Shown here: positions 24,343 to 32,597 of the stretch, one piece after another
Layout of the letters: each line of letters starts with the position of its first letter
Numbering within the stretch: position 1 is the first letter of the stretch
Source: Tsukamurella conjunctivitidis
GTDB taxonomy: Bacteria; Actinomycetota; Actinomycetes; Mycobacteriales; Mycobacteriaceae
Direction of reading: 5' to 3'
DNA: 64,000 bases
Assembly (NCBI RefSeq): GCF_007858475.1
Contig: NZ_VIGX01000009.1
Coordinates: 93,002 to 157,001 of the forward strand
Translations under genes and position numbers: made by a program
Notes under the pieces: generated by a model
What the model was told of the DNA's origin: nothing
The model's database searches: none
The model's input: only the letters and a program-made list of their open reading frames with translations

Positions 24343-25767
24343 TTAGGAAGCGCAGCAGGAGAGCTGGGCGATGTCGGTGCTGAAGGATTGTGCGGCGATT
24401 TTGATGCCCTCGGCCATGGTCAGGTAGGGCGCCCATGTCCGGGCGACCTGCTCGACGGTCATCCTTGCTTCGAGGATGTAGACCCCAGCGGCGGCGATCT
24501 CGCCGGCACTATTCGCGACCGCCGAAATTCCGAGGACTCGATGACTATCGGAGTCTGCGATGAGCTTGATGAAGCCTCGGGTATCTCGGTCAACTTGGGC
24601 CCGGGGTACGTGAGTGAGCGGAAGAAGCGAGCTCGTGTACCGGATTCCGCTTGCGAGGGCCTGCGTCTCGGTCATACCGACGCTCCCGATTGCCGGACTG
24701 GTGAACATCACGCGCGGCAGGTGCGTGTAGTCCAACGACCGCGGGGTCTGTCCGAACATGTTGTCGGCGACCGTTGTGCCTTGCGCGGCTGCGACATAGA
24801 CGAACTCGGGATGGCCGGTCACATCGCCCGCTGCCCACACACGCGGGTTTGATGTTCTGAGCTGATTCGACACGAGGATCGCGCCGCTGGTGCTCGTGTC
24901 GACTCCAACCGTCTCCAGATTCAAACCTCTAGTATTCGGGGTTCTGCCCGTCGCGACGAGCAGCTTCGCCGCACGGAAGTCGCCTTGTCCACCAGGGCTG
25001 GAGGCGGTCACGACGACCTCACCCGCCTCGGTGTCGACCGAGGTCGCGGTCGCGAGCTGCACTACCTCGATGTGCTCGTCAGCGAGCGCTTCCAGGAGAG
25101 CATCTGCGACGTCAGCATCTTCGGCCGAAGCGATCCTGGACCGCACCAAAACGGTTACCTTCGCCCCCAGTCGCGCGAAGAGTTGCGCCTGCTCGAGCGC
25201 GATGAACCCGCCGCCGATCACTAGGAGTGATTCCGGGACTGCGGTCAACTCCATCGCGGTCGTCGACGTCAGGTAGTCGACCAGATTGAGTCCGGGAATC
25301 GACGGAATCGACGGTTGGGCCCCTGTTGCCACCAAGTACCGTCGAGCAATTATCGTCTCGGTAGTCCCATCGGGAGCTGTGACCACCAGCGATGGCGCTG
25401 CCCGCGTTCCCGCGAACGCGGCCGCACCCTGGACGCGGCGCCAGCCGTACGAGTCCGCAACGGCAACGTACTTCTCTGACCGCATCGACTCTGCCAAGCG
25501 CCGTGTCCCCGCCGCCAGGGCGGCCATATCTACCGGCACGGCGGTCGCACCGACCCCCGGGAACCGGCCAGCATCAGAGACCGTGTGCTGTGCCTGCGCC
25601 GCGGCGATCAACGCCTTCGACGGCACGCAACCGGTATTCACACAGGTGCCGCCGAAAGTGCCTCGCTCGATCATCACCACGGACTTGCCCATGGCTGTTG
25701 CGCGGATCGCCGCCGCCATCGCTGCAGCACCCGAACCAACGATCGCAAGATCAAACTCTTCACTCAT
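24343..25767 (-). CDS. merA: Mercuric reductase MerA
   Basis: 474 residues from ATG 25767. FAD/NAD(P)H disulfide-oxidoreductase fold; redox pair Cys42/Cys47 in GGTCVNTGCVPS and C-terminal mercury-binding pair Cys471-Cys472. It reduces Hg(II) to volatile Hg(0). The N-terminal MerP-like (HMA) domain of Gram-negative MerA is absent, as is common in actinobacteria. First gene of the operon, directly behind the MerR operator. Confidence 0.96.
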   Translation of the reverse strand: MSEEFDLAIVGSGAAAMAAAIRATAMGKSVVMIERGTFGGTCVNTGCVPSKALIAAAQAQHTVSDAGRFPGVGATAVPVDMAALAAGTRRLAESMRSEKYVAVADSYGWRRVQGAAAFAGTRAAPSLVVTAPDGTTETIIARRYLVATGAQPSIPSIPGLNLVDYLTSTTAMELTAVPESLLVIGGGFIALEQAQLFARLGAKVTVLVRSRIASAEDADVADALLEALADEHIEVVQLATATSVDTEAGEVVVTASSPGGQGDFRAAKLLVATGRTPNTRGLNLETVGVDTSTSGAILVSNQLRTSNPRVWAAGDVTGHPEFVYVAAAQGTTVADNMFGQTPRSLDYTHLPRVMFTSPAIGSVGMTETQALASGIRYTSSLLPLTHVPRAQVDRDTRGFIKLIADSDSHRVLGISAVANSAGEIAAAGVYILEARMTVEQVARTWAPYLTMAEGIKIAAQSFSTDIAQLSCCAS

Positions 25768-25780
25768 GTCACCATCATCA

Positions 25781-25805
25781 ACCCTCCAGTACCCTTGAAG
25801 GTCAA
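25781..25805 (-). promoter_or_regulatory. mer operator-promoter
   Basis: ACCCTCCAG-TACC-CTTGAAGGT (25781-25802) is an imperfect 22-bp dyad between divergent merR and merA. On the minus strand TTGACC at 25805-25800 is a -35 element with an overlong, about 19-bp spacer to a weak -10, the layout MerR untwists to activate. Confidence 0.8.
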
Positions 25806-25832
25806 GCCCAGAATCCGGACAGGGAGGACCCG

Positions 25833-26222
25833 ATGCGGATCGGAGAACTCGCCCGCAAATCTGGCGCCACGCCATCGACGCTGCGGTACTACGAGGAAGC
25901 GGGGCTCCTCCCTGAACCGGGACGTACCGCCGGTGGATACCGCAACTACACCCCCGACGCCATCGGCATCGTGCAATTCATCAAGAGGGGGCAGGCGGCG
26001 GCACTCACTCTCGCGCAAGTCAAAAGAATCATCGACATACGCGGCACCGGCCAAGCCCCATGTGATCACGTACGCGACCAGCTAGACAGGTCGATCCACC
26101 ACCTCGATCAACAGATCGCGGAACTGATCGCACTGCGCGACAACATCACCCACCTACGCCAAGCTGCCGAACACACCGATCCGAAGTCGTGCGCTAGCGA
26201 AGATATCTGTCGCTACCTATAA
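25833..26222 (+). CDS. merR: MerR mercury-responsive activator
   Basis: 129 residues from ATG 25833. N-terminal HTH (MRIGELARKSGATPSTLRYYE), dimer helix, and three cysteines, C77, C120 and C126, at positions equivalent to the Hg(II) ligands of Tn501 MerR. Divergent from merA with the operator between. Confidence 0.93.
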   Translation: MRIGELARKSGATPSTLRYYEEAGLLPEPGRTAGGYRNYTPDAIGIVQFIKRGQAAALTLAQVKRIIDIRGTGQAPCDHVRDQLDRSIHHLDQQIAELIALRDNITHLRQAAEHTDPKSCASEDICRYL

Positions 26223-26243
26223 CCCAGACACGCTTGTGTCCAA

Positions 26244-26267
26244 CATCGATATCTGTCAATATTGATG
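26244..26267. promoter_or_regulatory. Operator-like dyad before second arsR
   Basis: CATCGATAT-N6-ATATTGATG has 9-bp arms with one mismatch and ends two bases before the arsR GTG. Very AT-rich for this DNA; a good candidate ArsR binding site for autoregulation of arsR-acr3-arsC. Confidence 0.65.
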
Positions 26268-26268
26268 T

Positions 26269-26643
26269 GTGTCGAATTCGATTCCGTTGACCGATGTGAC
26301 CGTGCGGTGCTCACCGCTGGTCCGTGAGCCTCTGTCGGAGGGGCAGTCCGTCGACCTCGCGGCGGTGTTCAAGGCCCTGGCCGACCCGGTCCGGCTGCGC
26401 CTGTTCAGCCTGATCGCCAGCCACGAGGGAGGCGAGGCTTGCGTGTGTGACATCTCGCCGGCGGTGGACGTCTCGCAACCGACGATCTCGCACCACCTCA
26501 AGGTCCTCAAGACCGCAGGCCTGCTCGAGTCCGAGCGCCGCGCCTCGTGGGTGTACTACCGCGTCATCCCCGAAGTCCTGTCCTCGCTCGCCGGGATCCT
26601 GCAGTCCGGTGACCCCGCCATCTCGTTGGAGGTTCTTTCGTGA
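26269..26643 (+). CDS. arsR: ArsR arsenite-responsive repressor
   Basis: 124 residues from GTG 26269. Winged helix with the ACVCDI motif in the alpha-3 region, the As(III) site of classical ArsR (ELCVCDL type), and recognition helix SQPTISHHLKVLKTAGLL. Starts the operon arsR-acr3-arsC-arsC-reductase-arsN; its stop overlaps the acr3 GTG. Equivalent to Rv2642. Confidence 0.92.
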   Translation: MSNSIPLTDVTVRCSPLVREPLSEGQSVDLAAVFKALADPVRLRLFSLIASHEGGEACVCDISPAVDVSQPTISHHLKVLKTAGLLESERRASWVYYRVIPEVLSSLAGILQSGDPAISLEVLS

Positions 26644-27755
26644 CCAGCCCCGCCCCGACGACTGAGCATCAGCCGGTCGTCGGCAAGCTCTCCACCCTCG
26701 ACCGGTTCCTGCCGGTGTGGATCGGTGTCGCCATGGTCGCCGGCCTGCTGCTCGGCCGGATGATCCCCGGGCTGAACACCGCGCTGGAGAAGATCCAGGT
26801 CGACGGTGTCTCGCTGCCGATCGCCCTGGGCCTGTTGATCATGATGTACCCGGTGCTGGCGAAGGTCCGCTACGACCGCCTCGACACCGTCACCGGCGAC
26901 CGCAAGCTCCTGCTCGGCTCCCTCTTCCTGAACTGGATCCTGGGCCCGGCGCTGATGTTCGCACTCGCCTGGATCTTCCTGCCCGACCTGCCCGAGTACC
27001 GCACCGGCCTAATCATCGTCGGCCTCGCCCGGTGCATCGCCATGGTGATCATCTGGAACGACCTCGCCTGCGGCGACCGCGAAGCCGCAGCCGTCCTCGT
27101 GGCGCTGAACTCGGTGTTCCAGGTGATCATGTTCGCCGTCCTCGGCTGGTTCTACCTCTCGATCCTGCCCGGCTGGCTCGGCCTCGAACAGACCACCATC
27201 AGCACCTCGCCCTGGCAGATCGCCAAATCCGTGCTGATCTTCCTCGGCATCCCGCTCCTCGCCGGCTACCTCTCCCGCCGAATCGGAGAGAAGACCAAGG
27301 GCCGCGACTGGTACGAAACGAAGTTCCTCCCCCGGATCGGACCATGTGCCCTCTACGGGCTGCTGTTCACCATCGTCATCCTGTTCGCCCTGCAGGGCGA
27401 GCAGATCACCTCCCGCCCGTGGGACGTCGCCCGTATCGCCCTGCCGCTGCTGGTGTACTTCGCCGTGATGTGGGGCGGCGGGTACCTGCTCGGCGCCGTC
27501 ATGGGACTCGGCTACGAGCGCACCACCACGCTCGCGTTTACCGCCGCCGGCAACAACTTCGAGCTCGCCATCGCCGTCGCGATCGCCACCTACGGCGCCA
27601 CCTCCGGCCAAGCCCTCGCGGGCGTCGTCGGGCCGCTCATCGAGGTCCCCGTCCTGGTCGGCCTGGTCTATGTCTCGCTGGCCCTGCGCAAGCGCTTCCC
27701 GCTGACCCCGTCCTCCACCGCCGCGACCGCGGATCCGTCCAGGAGTGTGAACTGA
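26640..27755 (+). CDS. acr3: Acr3 arsenite efflux permease
   Basis: 371 residues from GTG 26640 (4-bp overlap with arsR). Ten-helix Acr3/BASS-fold exporter with the essential Cys132 ([14 protein letters not shown]) and Glu308 ([15 protein letters not shown]). It pumps As(III) out using the proton gradient. In M. tuberculosis Rv2643 the arsC domain is fused to it; here arsC is separate, starting on the last base of the stop codon. Confidence 0.95.
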   Translation: MTSPAPTTEHQPVVGKLSTLDRFLPVWIGVAMVAGLLLGRMIPGLNTALEKIQVDGVSLPIALGLLIMMYPVLAKVRYDRLDTVTGDRKLLLGSLFLNWILGPALMFALAWIFLPDLPEYRTGLIIVGLARCIAMVIIWNDLACGDREAAAVLVALNSVFQVIMFAVLGWFYLSILPGWLGLEQTTISTSPWQIAKSVLIFLGIPLLAGYLSRRIGEKTKGRDWYETKFLPRIGPCALYGLLFTIVILFALQGEQITSRPWDVARIALPLLVYFAVMWGGGYLLGAVMGLGYERTTTLAFTAAGNNFELAIAVAIATYGATSGQALAGVVGPLIEVPVLVGLVYVSLALRKRFPLTPSSTAATADPSRSVN

Positions 27756-28198
27756 TGTCCGACAATACGATCACCGCCGACACCGAATCGGCCACGCCGA
27801 GCGTGTTGTTCGTGTGCGTGAAGAACGGCGGCAAGTCCCAGATGGCCGCCGGCCTGATGCGCAAGACCGTCGGCGATGCCGTCGAGGTGCACTCGGCCGG
27901 CACCAAGCCCGGCTCCGTGGTCAACGGCCTGTCCGCCGAGTCGCTGGCTGAGGTCGGTGTCGACATCACCGGCGAGACCCCGAAACCGATCGACCCGGCG
28001 CTGCTCGCCCGGGTGGACCTGGTGGTCACTCTCGGCCGGGAAGCCGTCGTCGACACCCCGGACGGTGTCGCGTTGGTCAACTGGGATACCGACGAGCCGT
28101 CGGAGCGGGGCATCGACGGGATCGAGCGGATGCGCCTCGTGCGCGACGACATCGCCGCCCGCGTCACCGCGCTGGCAGCCGAACTCACCACCCGGTAG
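27755..28198 (+). CDS. arsC: Arsenate reductase, mycothiol-transferase type
   Basis: 147 residues from ATG 27755 (TGATG overlap with acr3). Low-molecular-weight-phosphatase fold. The P loop reads C21-VKNGG-K-S: a Lys stands where ordinary members (CX5R) have Arg. My recollection is that corynebacterial arsenate-mycothiol transferases share this GGKS loop, which would assign it to that type. It would join arsenate to mycothiol for reduction to As(III). Confidence 0.85.
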   Translation: MSDNTITADTESATPSVLFVCVKNGGKSQMAAGLMRKTVGDAVEVHSAGTKPGSVVNGLSAESLAEVGVDITGETPKPIDPALLARVDLVVTLGREAVVDTPDGVALVNWDTDEPSERGIDGIERMRLVRDDIAARVTALAAELTTR

Positions 28199-28241
28199 CG
28201 ACCGAGCAGGCCGGGAAGCCCGAGAAGCGGGAGAAAGTCGG

Positions 28242-28907
28242 ATGAACGCCAACGCCACGACCGAGTCGGCCGGAACACCGGAACTGCTGATGCCCCAGGC
28301 CCTGCTGGCGCGGACCGCGGAGCGGCTCGCCGCCCAGTACCGCGGGATCGTCTCCGAGCAGACCGTCGAACGGGTCGTCTTCGAGTCCTACACCGCGCTG
28401 CGGCGCACCGCCCGCATCCACACTCACCTGGTGACTCTCGCCGGCCGGTTCGCCGCCGAGCGTCTCGCCGCCCTGGCGCAGTCGACCGGTGCGAGCACCA
28501 AGACCGTGCCCGAGGTGCTGTTCATCTGCGTCCACAACGCGGGCCGCTCGCAGATGGCTGCCGCGCTCCTGACACACCACGCGGCCGGGGCGGTGCACGT
28601 ACGCTCCGCCGGGTCGCTGCCTGCTGCGGTGATCAACCCGATCGTCGAGCAGGCCATGACCGAGGTCGGGCTCGACCTGGCCGCTGAGTTTCCCAAGCCT
28701 CTCACCGACGACGTGGTCGCGGCCGCGGACGTGGTGATCTCCATGGGCTGCGGCGACGCCTGCCCGGTCTACCCGGGCAAGCGGTACCTGGACTGGCAGG
28801 TCGCCGACCCCGACAACCACCCCATCGAGACCGTCCGCCTGATCCGTGACGACCTCGACCGCCGCGTCAAAGACCTCCTCGCCGAGCTCCATCCCACGAT
28901 CACCTGA
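28242..28907 (+). CDS. arsC: Arsenate reductase with N-terminal helical domain
   Basis: 221 residues from ATG 28242. Residues about 20-85 form a three-helix bundle, and the LMW-phosphatase domain begins at about 91 with a canonical loop C96-VHNAGRS. Later ISMGCGDACP supplies further cysteines for a thiol cascade. A second reductase chemically different from its neighbour, probably thioredoxin- or mycoredoxin-linked. Confidence 0.88.
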   Translation: MNANATTESAGTPELLMPQALLARTAERLAAQYRGIVSEQTVERVVFESYTALRRTARIHTHLVTLAGRFAAERLAALAQSTGASTKTVPEVLFICVHNAGRSQMAAALLTHHAAGAVHVRSAGSLPAAVINPIVEQAMTEVGLDLAAEFPKPLTDDVVAAADVVISMGCGDACPVYPGKRYLDWQVADPDNHPIETVRLIRDDLDRRVKDLLAELHPTIT

Positions 28908-29012
28908 CCCACCCCTTTGATCGACGTGCTCGACGGCCCCGCTCACCGCCGTCAGTGCCGCTGTGCCTGCTCACACCTCATTTGCCTGTTCTTGGAAGGG
29001 AACCGACACCCC

Positions 29013-30434
29013 ATGTCTGCACGCAAGATCATCGCCATCGGCGGATCGGACGCCGGGATCTCCGCCGCCCTGCGGGCCCGCGAACTCGACCCCACCAGCG
29101 AGGTCACCGTGGTCGTCGCCGACGCCTACCCGAACTTCTCCATCTGCGGCATCCCGTACTACGTCTCCGGCGAGGTCACCCACTGGAGCAACCTCGCCCA
29201 CCGCACCGCCGCCGACCTCGCCGCCACCGGCATGACCGTGCACACCGACACCAGAGCTACCGCGATCGATCCGGCCGGACACCGCCTGACCGTCACCGGC
29301 CCGGACGGCGCCGCCCGGGACCTCGACTACGACGTCCTCGTCATCGGCACCGGCGCTGTGTCCGTGCGGCCGCCGATCACCGGCCTCGACCACCTCGGCC
29401 CCGCTGACGGCGTGCACCTGCTGCACTCGATGGGCGACACCTTCGCCGTGATGAACACCCTCACCACGAAGGACCCGAAGACCGCGATCATCATCGGCGC
29501 CGGCTACATCGGCCTGGAAATGGCCGAAGGTCTCACTGCCCGCGGCATCACCGTCACCCAGATCGAAGCCCTCCCTGAGGTGCTCCCCACTGTCGAACCC
29601 GAACTCGGCGCCCTCGTCCACGATGAACTGGTCCGCAACCGGGTCGACGTCCGCACCCACACCCTGGTCACCGCGGTCGACCGCACCGACACCGGCGCCC
29701 TGACCGTCACCACCAGCAGTGACGGCCAGAGCGATCACCTCACCGCCGATCTCGTGCTCGTTGTCGTGGGCGTGCGCCCCGACACCGACCTCGCTGCCGC
29801 AGCGGGCGCGCAGCTCGGCATCAAGAACACGATCGCCGTCGACGAGCAGATGCGCACCAATCTGTCCGACGTCTTCGCCGCCGGCGACGCCGTGCACACC
29901 CACCACCGCCAGCTCGGCATCACCTGGCTCCCGCTCGGCACCACCGCGCACAAGCAGGGCCGCGTCGCCGGCGAGAACGCCCTCGGCGGCACCGCCCGCT
30001 ACACCGGCTCCCTCGGCACCCAGGTCGTGAAGATCTTCGACCTCGTCGCCGCCCGCACCGGCCTCAAAGAGACCGAAGCCCTTGCCGCCGACCGCGGCTG
30101 GGTGCCGGTGTCGACGACCTCCACACCGGACGATCACAAGGCCTACTACCCGGGTGCCACCCCCATCAGCATCCGGATCACCGGCGACCAGAACACCGGC
30201 GCACTACTCGGTGCCCAGCTCATCGGGCACCGCACGGCCGAGATCTCCAAGCGCGTCGACACCTACGCCACCGCCCTGCACCACGGCATGAGCGTCGACG
30301 CCCTCTCCGAGCTCGACCTGTCCTACACCCCGCCCCTCGGGTCCCCGTGGGACGCCGTGCAGGTCGCCGCCCAGAGCTGGGTCCGCGAGCACCAGCTGCA
30401 CCATCAGCGCAGCGTCCTTAGCCTGAACAGGTGA
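29013..30434 (+). CDS. FAD-dependent CoA-disulfide-reductase-type oxidoreductase
   Basis: 473 residues from ATG 29013. Two Rossmann halves (IGGSDAGISAA at the start, IIIGAGYIGLEMAEG near 160) and single active Cys45 in NFSICGIPYY, the single-cysteine pattern of CoA-disulfide reductase and NADH oxidase/persulfide reductase. Dimerisation domain at the C terminus. Such flavoenzymes recur in actinobacterial ars operons; possible roles are reducing the mixed disulfide left by arsenate reduction, or oxidising organoarsenicals. Its stop overlaps the arsN start. Confidence 0.8.
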   Translation: MSARKIIAIGGSDAGISAALRARELDPTSEVTVVVADAYPNFSICGIPYYVSGEVTHWSNLAHRTAADLAATGMTVHTDTRATAIDPAGHRLTVTGPDGAARDLDYDVLVIGTGAVSVRPPITGLDHLGPADGVHLLHSMGDTFAVMNTLTTKDPKTAIIIGAGYIGLEMAEGLTARGITVTQIEALPEVLPTVEPELGALVHDELVRNRVDVRTHTLVTAVDRTDTGALTVTTSSDGQSDHLTADLVLVVVGVRPDTDLAAAAGAQLGIKNTIAVDEQMRTNLSDVFAAGDAVHTHHRQLGITWLPLGTTAHKQGRVAGENALGGTARYTGSLGTQVVKIFDLVAARTGLKETEALAADRGWVPVSTTSTPDDHKAYYPGATPISIRITGDQNTGALLGAQLIGHRTAEISKRVDTYATALHHGMSVDALSELDLSYTPPLGSPWDAVQVAAQSWVREHQLHHQRSVLSLNR

Positions 30435-30958
30435 CCACCAGCCCCCACGACTCAACCGGGTCCGCCGCACGAGCGGCGGACCCGGCGATCGTTGCGATGC
30501 GGCCCGAGCATGGGCCACAGGTCCTCGCGATTTACCAAGCCGGCATGGACACCGGCAACGCCACCTTCGAAACCGCCGCACCCGGCTGGACGGACTTCGA
30601 CCAACGACACCTACCTGAGCACCGCGTCGTCGCCCTCGCCCCAGGTGGGCAGGTCGCCGGGTGGGTTGCAGCGGCGCCCGTCTCGGGGCGCTGCGTCTAC
30701 GCCGGCGTCATCGAGCACAGCGTCTACGTCGACTCCGGCCACGCCGGGCAGGGCATCGGAGCCGCGCTGTTGCAGGCCCTCATCCAGTCCGCCGACGCTG
30801 CCGGGGTGTGGACCATCCAGACCGGGATCTTCCCCGAGAACCACGCCAGCCTCGCCCTGCACCGGCGCGCCGGATTCCGCACCGTCGGCACCCGCGAACG
30901 CATCGGCCAACGCGACGGCCGCTGGCGCGACGTCGTCCTCATCGAACGACGCAGCTGA
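30431..30958 (+). CDS. arsN: ArsN-like GNAT acetyltransferase
   Basis: 175 residues from GTG 30431 (4-bp overlap). GNAT fold; YQAGMDTGNATFET near residue 35 and the acetyl-CoA loop GHAGQGIGAALL near 108 resemble the phosphinothricin/arsinothricin acetyltransferase group. ArsN1 acetylates the arsenic antibiotic arsinothricin. Membership of an ars operon supports this over bialaphos resistance. Confidence 0.8.
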   Translation: MTTSPHDSTGSAARAADPAIVAMRPEHGPQVLAIYQAGMDTGNATFETAAPGWTDFDQRHLPEHRVVALAPGGQVAGWVAAAPVSGRCVYAGVIEHSVYVDSGHAGQGIGAALLQALIQSADAAGVWTIQTGIFPENHASLALHRRAGFRTVGTRERIGQRDGRWRDVVLIERRS

Positions 30959-30980
30959 CTGCCGCCTACACCTACCGGAC

Positions 30981-31373
30981 TCAGCCGGCGTCACCGACTT
31001 CAGAACCGTCTGGTTCTTCATCCGCCAGCTCTGGGGCGCGGGTGATCGACACGATCGCCGACGAGCGGCGGAACTGCTCGGTGTCGAAGGGGCTCGCGGG
31101 ATCGTCGAACCAGACCAGTGACTGGTCACCGACACGCGGCCAGCGGGTGACCCTTGTGATCCGGTGCGCGATGCCGTCGTAGTCGAACGCCCCAGACGGG
31201 CTGGCGGGGCCGGGACGACGCGTGTACGTCAACGCATCCAGGTCCCACAGGTGCGTTGATCCCTGCGAGGCCACCACCCACCGGCCGCGCATACCGTCCG
31301 TGAGCTCATCCACCGTCTCCGACGGTGGATCGTTGCCGTCGGGCGGCTGCTGGACATCCGGTTCATCCGTCAT
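30981..31373 (-). CDS. Hypothetical acidic protein
   Basis: 130 residues from ATG 31373. Disordered N terminus (DEPDVQQPPDGNDPPSE), then a compact part with RGRWVVASQGSTHLWDLDALTYTR resembling other actinobacterial hypotheticals encoded on mobile elements, and an acidic tail. No function can be assigned. Converges with arsN. Confidence 0.6.
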   Translation of the reverse strand: MTDEPDVQQPPDGNDPPSETVDELTDGMRGRWVVASQGSTHLWDLDALTYTRRPGPASPSGAFDYDGIAHRITRVTRWPRVGDQSLVWFDDPASPFDTEQFRRSSAIVSITRAPELADEEPDGSEVGDAG

Positions 31374-31502
31374 GGGACTCCTCGTATAGGGGTATAGGGT
31401 CAGGCTCACTGTCCCGAACGCTAGGCGGAGTTGATTTGGGGTGCCGCTGCCGGGTGCGCCCATGATTTTGGGCCTGGGGTTCGCGTGCCGTCCTTGGCGG
31501 AT

Positions 31503-32279
31503 CTACTCGGCGGGCTCGAGGACGCGAGGATGGATCAGTTCGATCCGCGGGACGTGGATCTCGGCTCCACCGAGAACCCGCACACGGGGCCACTCGCCGT
31601 CGACCATCGTCAGGCCGGCCTGGGCGGGAGTGAGGCCGTCCTCGGTGGGGATCAAGCACGCCTCGCCAGGCCCGGCCTTGCACCCCGGACAACCGGTCTT
31701 GGTCTCGATGGCGATACGCGACTTCTCCAGCTCGAGCTTCTCGTCGTCGGTGGCATGGCGCCAGCAACCGAACCCGTCCTGGTGGCCCACTCCGGCCTGA
31801 TACAGCGGCCGCATCTGACACGGTTTCCCGTTCGTCTTCGGCCGCAGGCACTTCCTCTTGAGGCTGCGGTCGAGGTCGTCCTTCTTGGCCTTGATCCGCT
31901 CGACGTTGAGAGCCATCTGCGTCAGGTAGTCAGCGGTGTTGTCGCCGGCCGCCTCGTACAGCGCGAACACCTGCCGCGGAGACCGGGCGCCGGTCCAGCG
32001 CCGGCCGTCCGACCCATACACCGCCACGGGAAGCTTACGTGCGACGATGCCGATCGCGACCTCGATGTAGTGTGCCAGGCCAGTGGTCTCGGGAGTGTTG
32101 ACGACCCGCTCGGGACAGATGGCGATGCCGTACTCGCTCTCGATCCGCGCGGCCTCGCGGTTGAACCCGGCGACGGCGATCTCCACCTGCCGCAATGCCG
32201 TCATCAGCGGTGTGTGATCCAGCGGTGCGGGCGCGGGCTTCGGGCGAGGGGTGCGGTTGCGATCTGATCTCCGGGACAT
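31503..32279 (-). CDS. Hypothetical protein with two zinc-ribbon-like cysteine clusters
   Basis: 258 residues from ATG 32279. A basic Pro-rich start, a helical middle (about 25-135) and two cysteine groups: KRKCLRPKTNGKPCQM...GCWRH (about 140-175) and TGCPGCKAGPGEACLIP (about 195-212). The second pattern is common in actinobacterial phage and plasmid zinc-finger proteins. It may bind DNA or metal; unknown. Confidence 0.6.
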   Translation of the reverse strand: MSRRSDRNRTPRPKPAPAPLDHTPLMTALRQVEIAVAGFNREAARIESEYGIAICPERVVNTPETTGLAHYIEVAIGIVARKLPVAVYGSDGRRWTGARSPRQVFALYEAAGDNTADYLTQMALNVERIKAKKDDLDRSLKRKCLRPKTNGKPCQMRPLYQAGVGHQDGFGCWRHATDDEKLELEKSRIAIETKTGCPGCKAGPGEACLIPTEDGLTPAQAGLTMVDGEWPRVRVLGGAEIHVPRIELIHPRVLEPAE

Positions 32280-32597
32280 TGGTACAAGCGTGCCAGTAAC
32301 CAATTCGGAGGTTGCTCGACGGTGGCCCGCCGCTTGGTAGGAGCGGTGTGCGAAATGCGCGCGCGAAATACCAGGGACATCCCTCGAACCCAAACGAACG
32401 GACCGAGCCGCGCATGTTTCGGTGACGGCGAGCAGAGCACCGAGCACAAGCGACTGTCCTTCCTCGGTGTCCCCTGAAATCCCGAAGGACACCGAGCAGC
32501 TCACCCGCCCGGACCTGAGTCCGCGAACGCAAGCCGCACCGCCCGCAGACCGCACTGATCCCGCCCCAGTACCCGCGCGGAGGCCCGTGGCGTGGCG
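32280..32597. other. Gap without recognisable gene
   Basis: 318 bp between the zinc-ribbon protein start and the ATPase stop codon. No frame here has a convincing start, and I see no clear hairpin or operator. Confidence 0.5.

Noticed and set aside
28971-30137. A 388-residue minus-strand frame opposite the FAD oxidoreductase
   Set aside because: Shadow frame; the plus-strand protein has both Rossmann motifs and the active cysteine.
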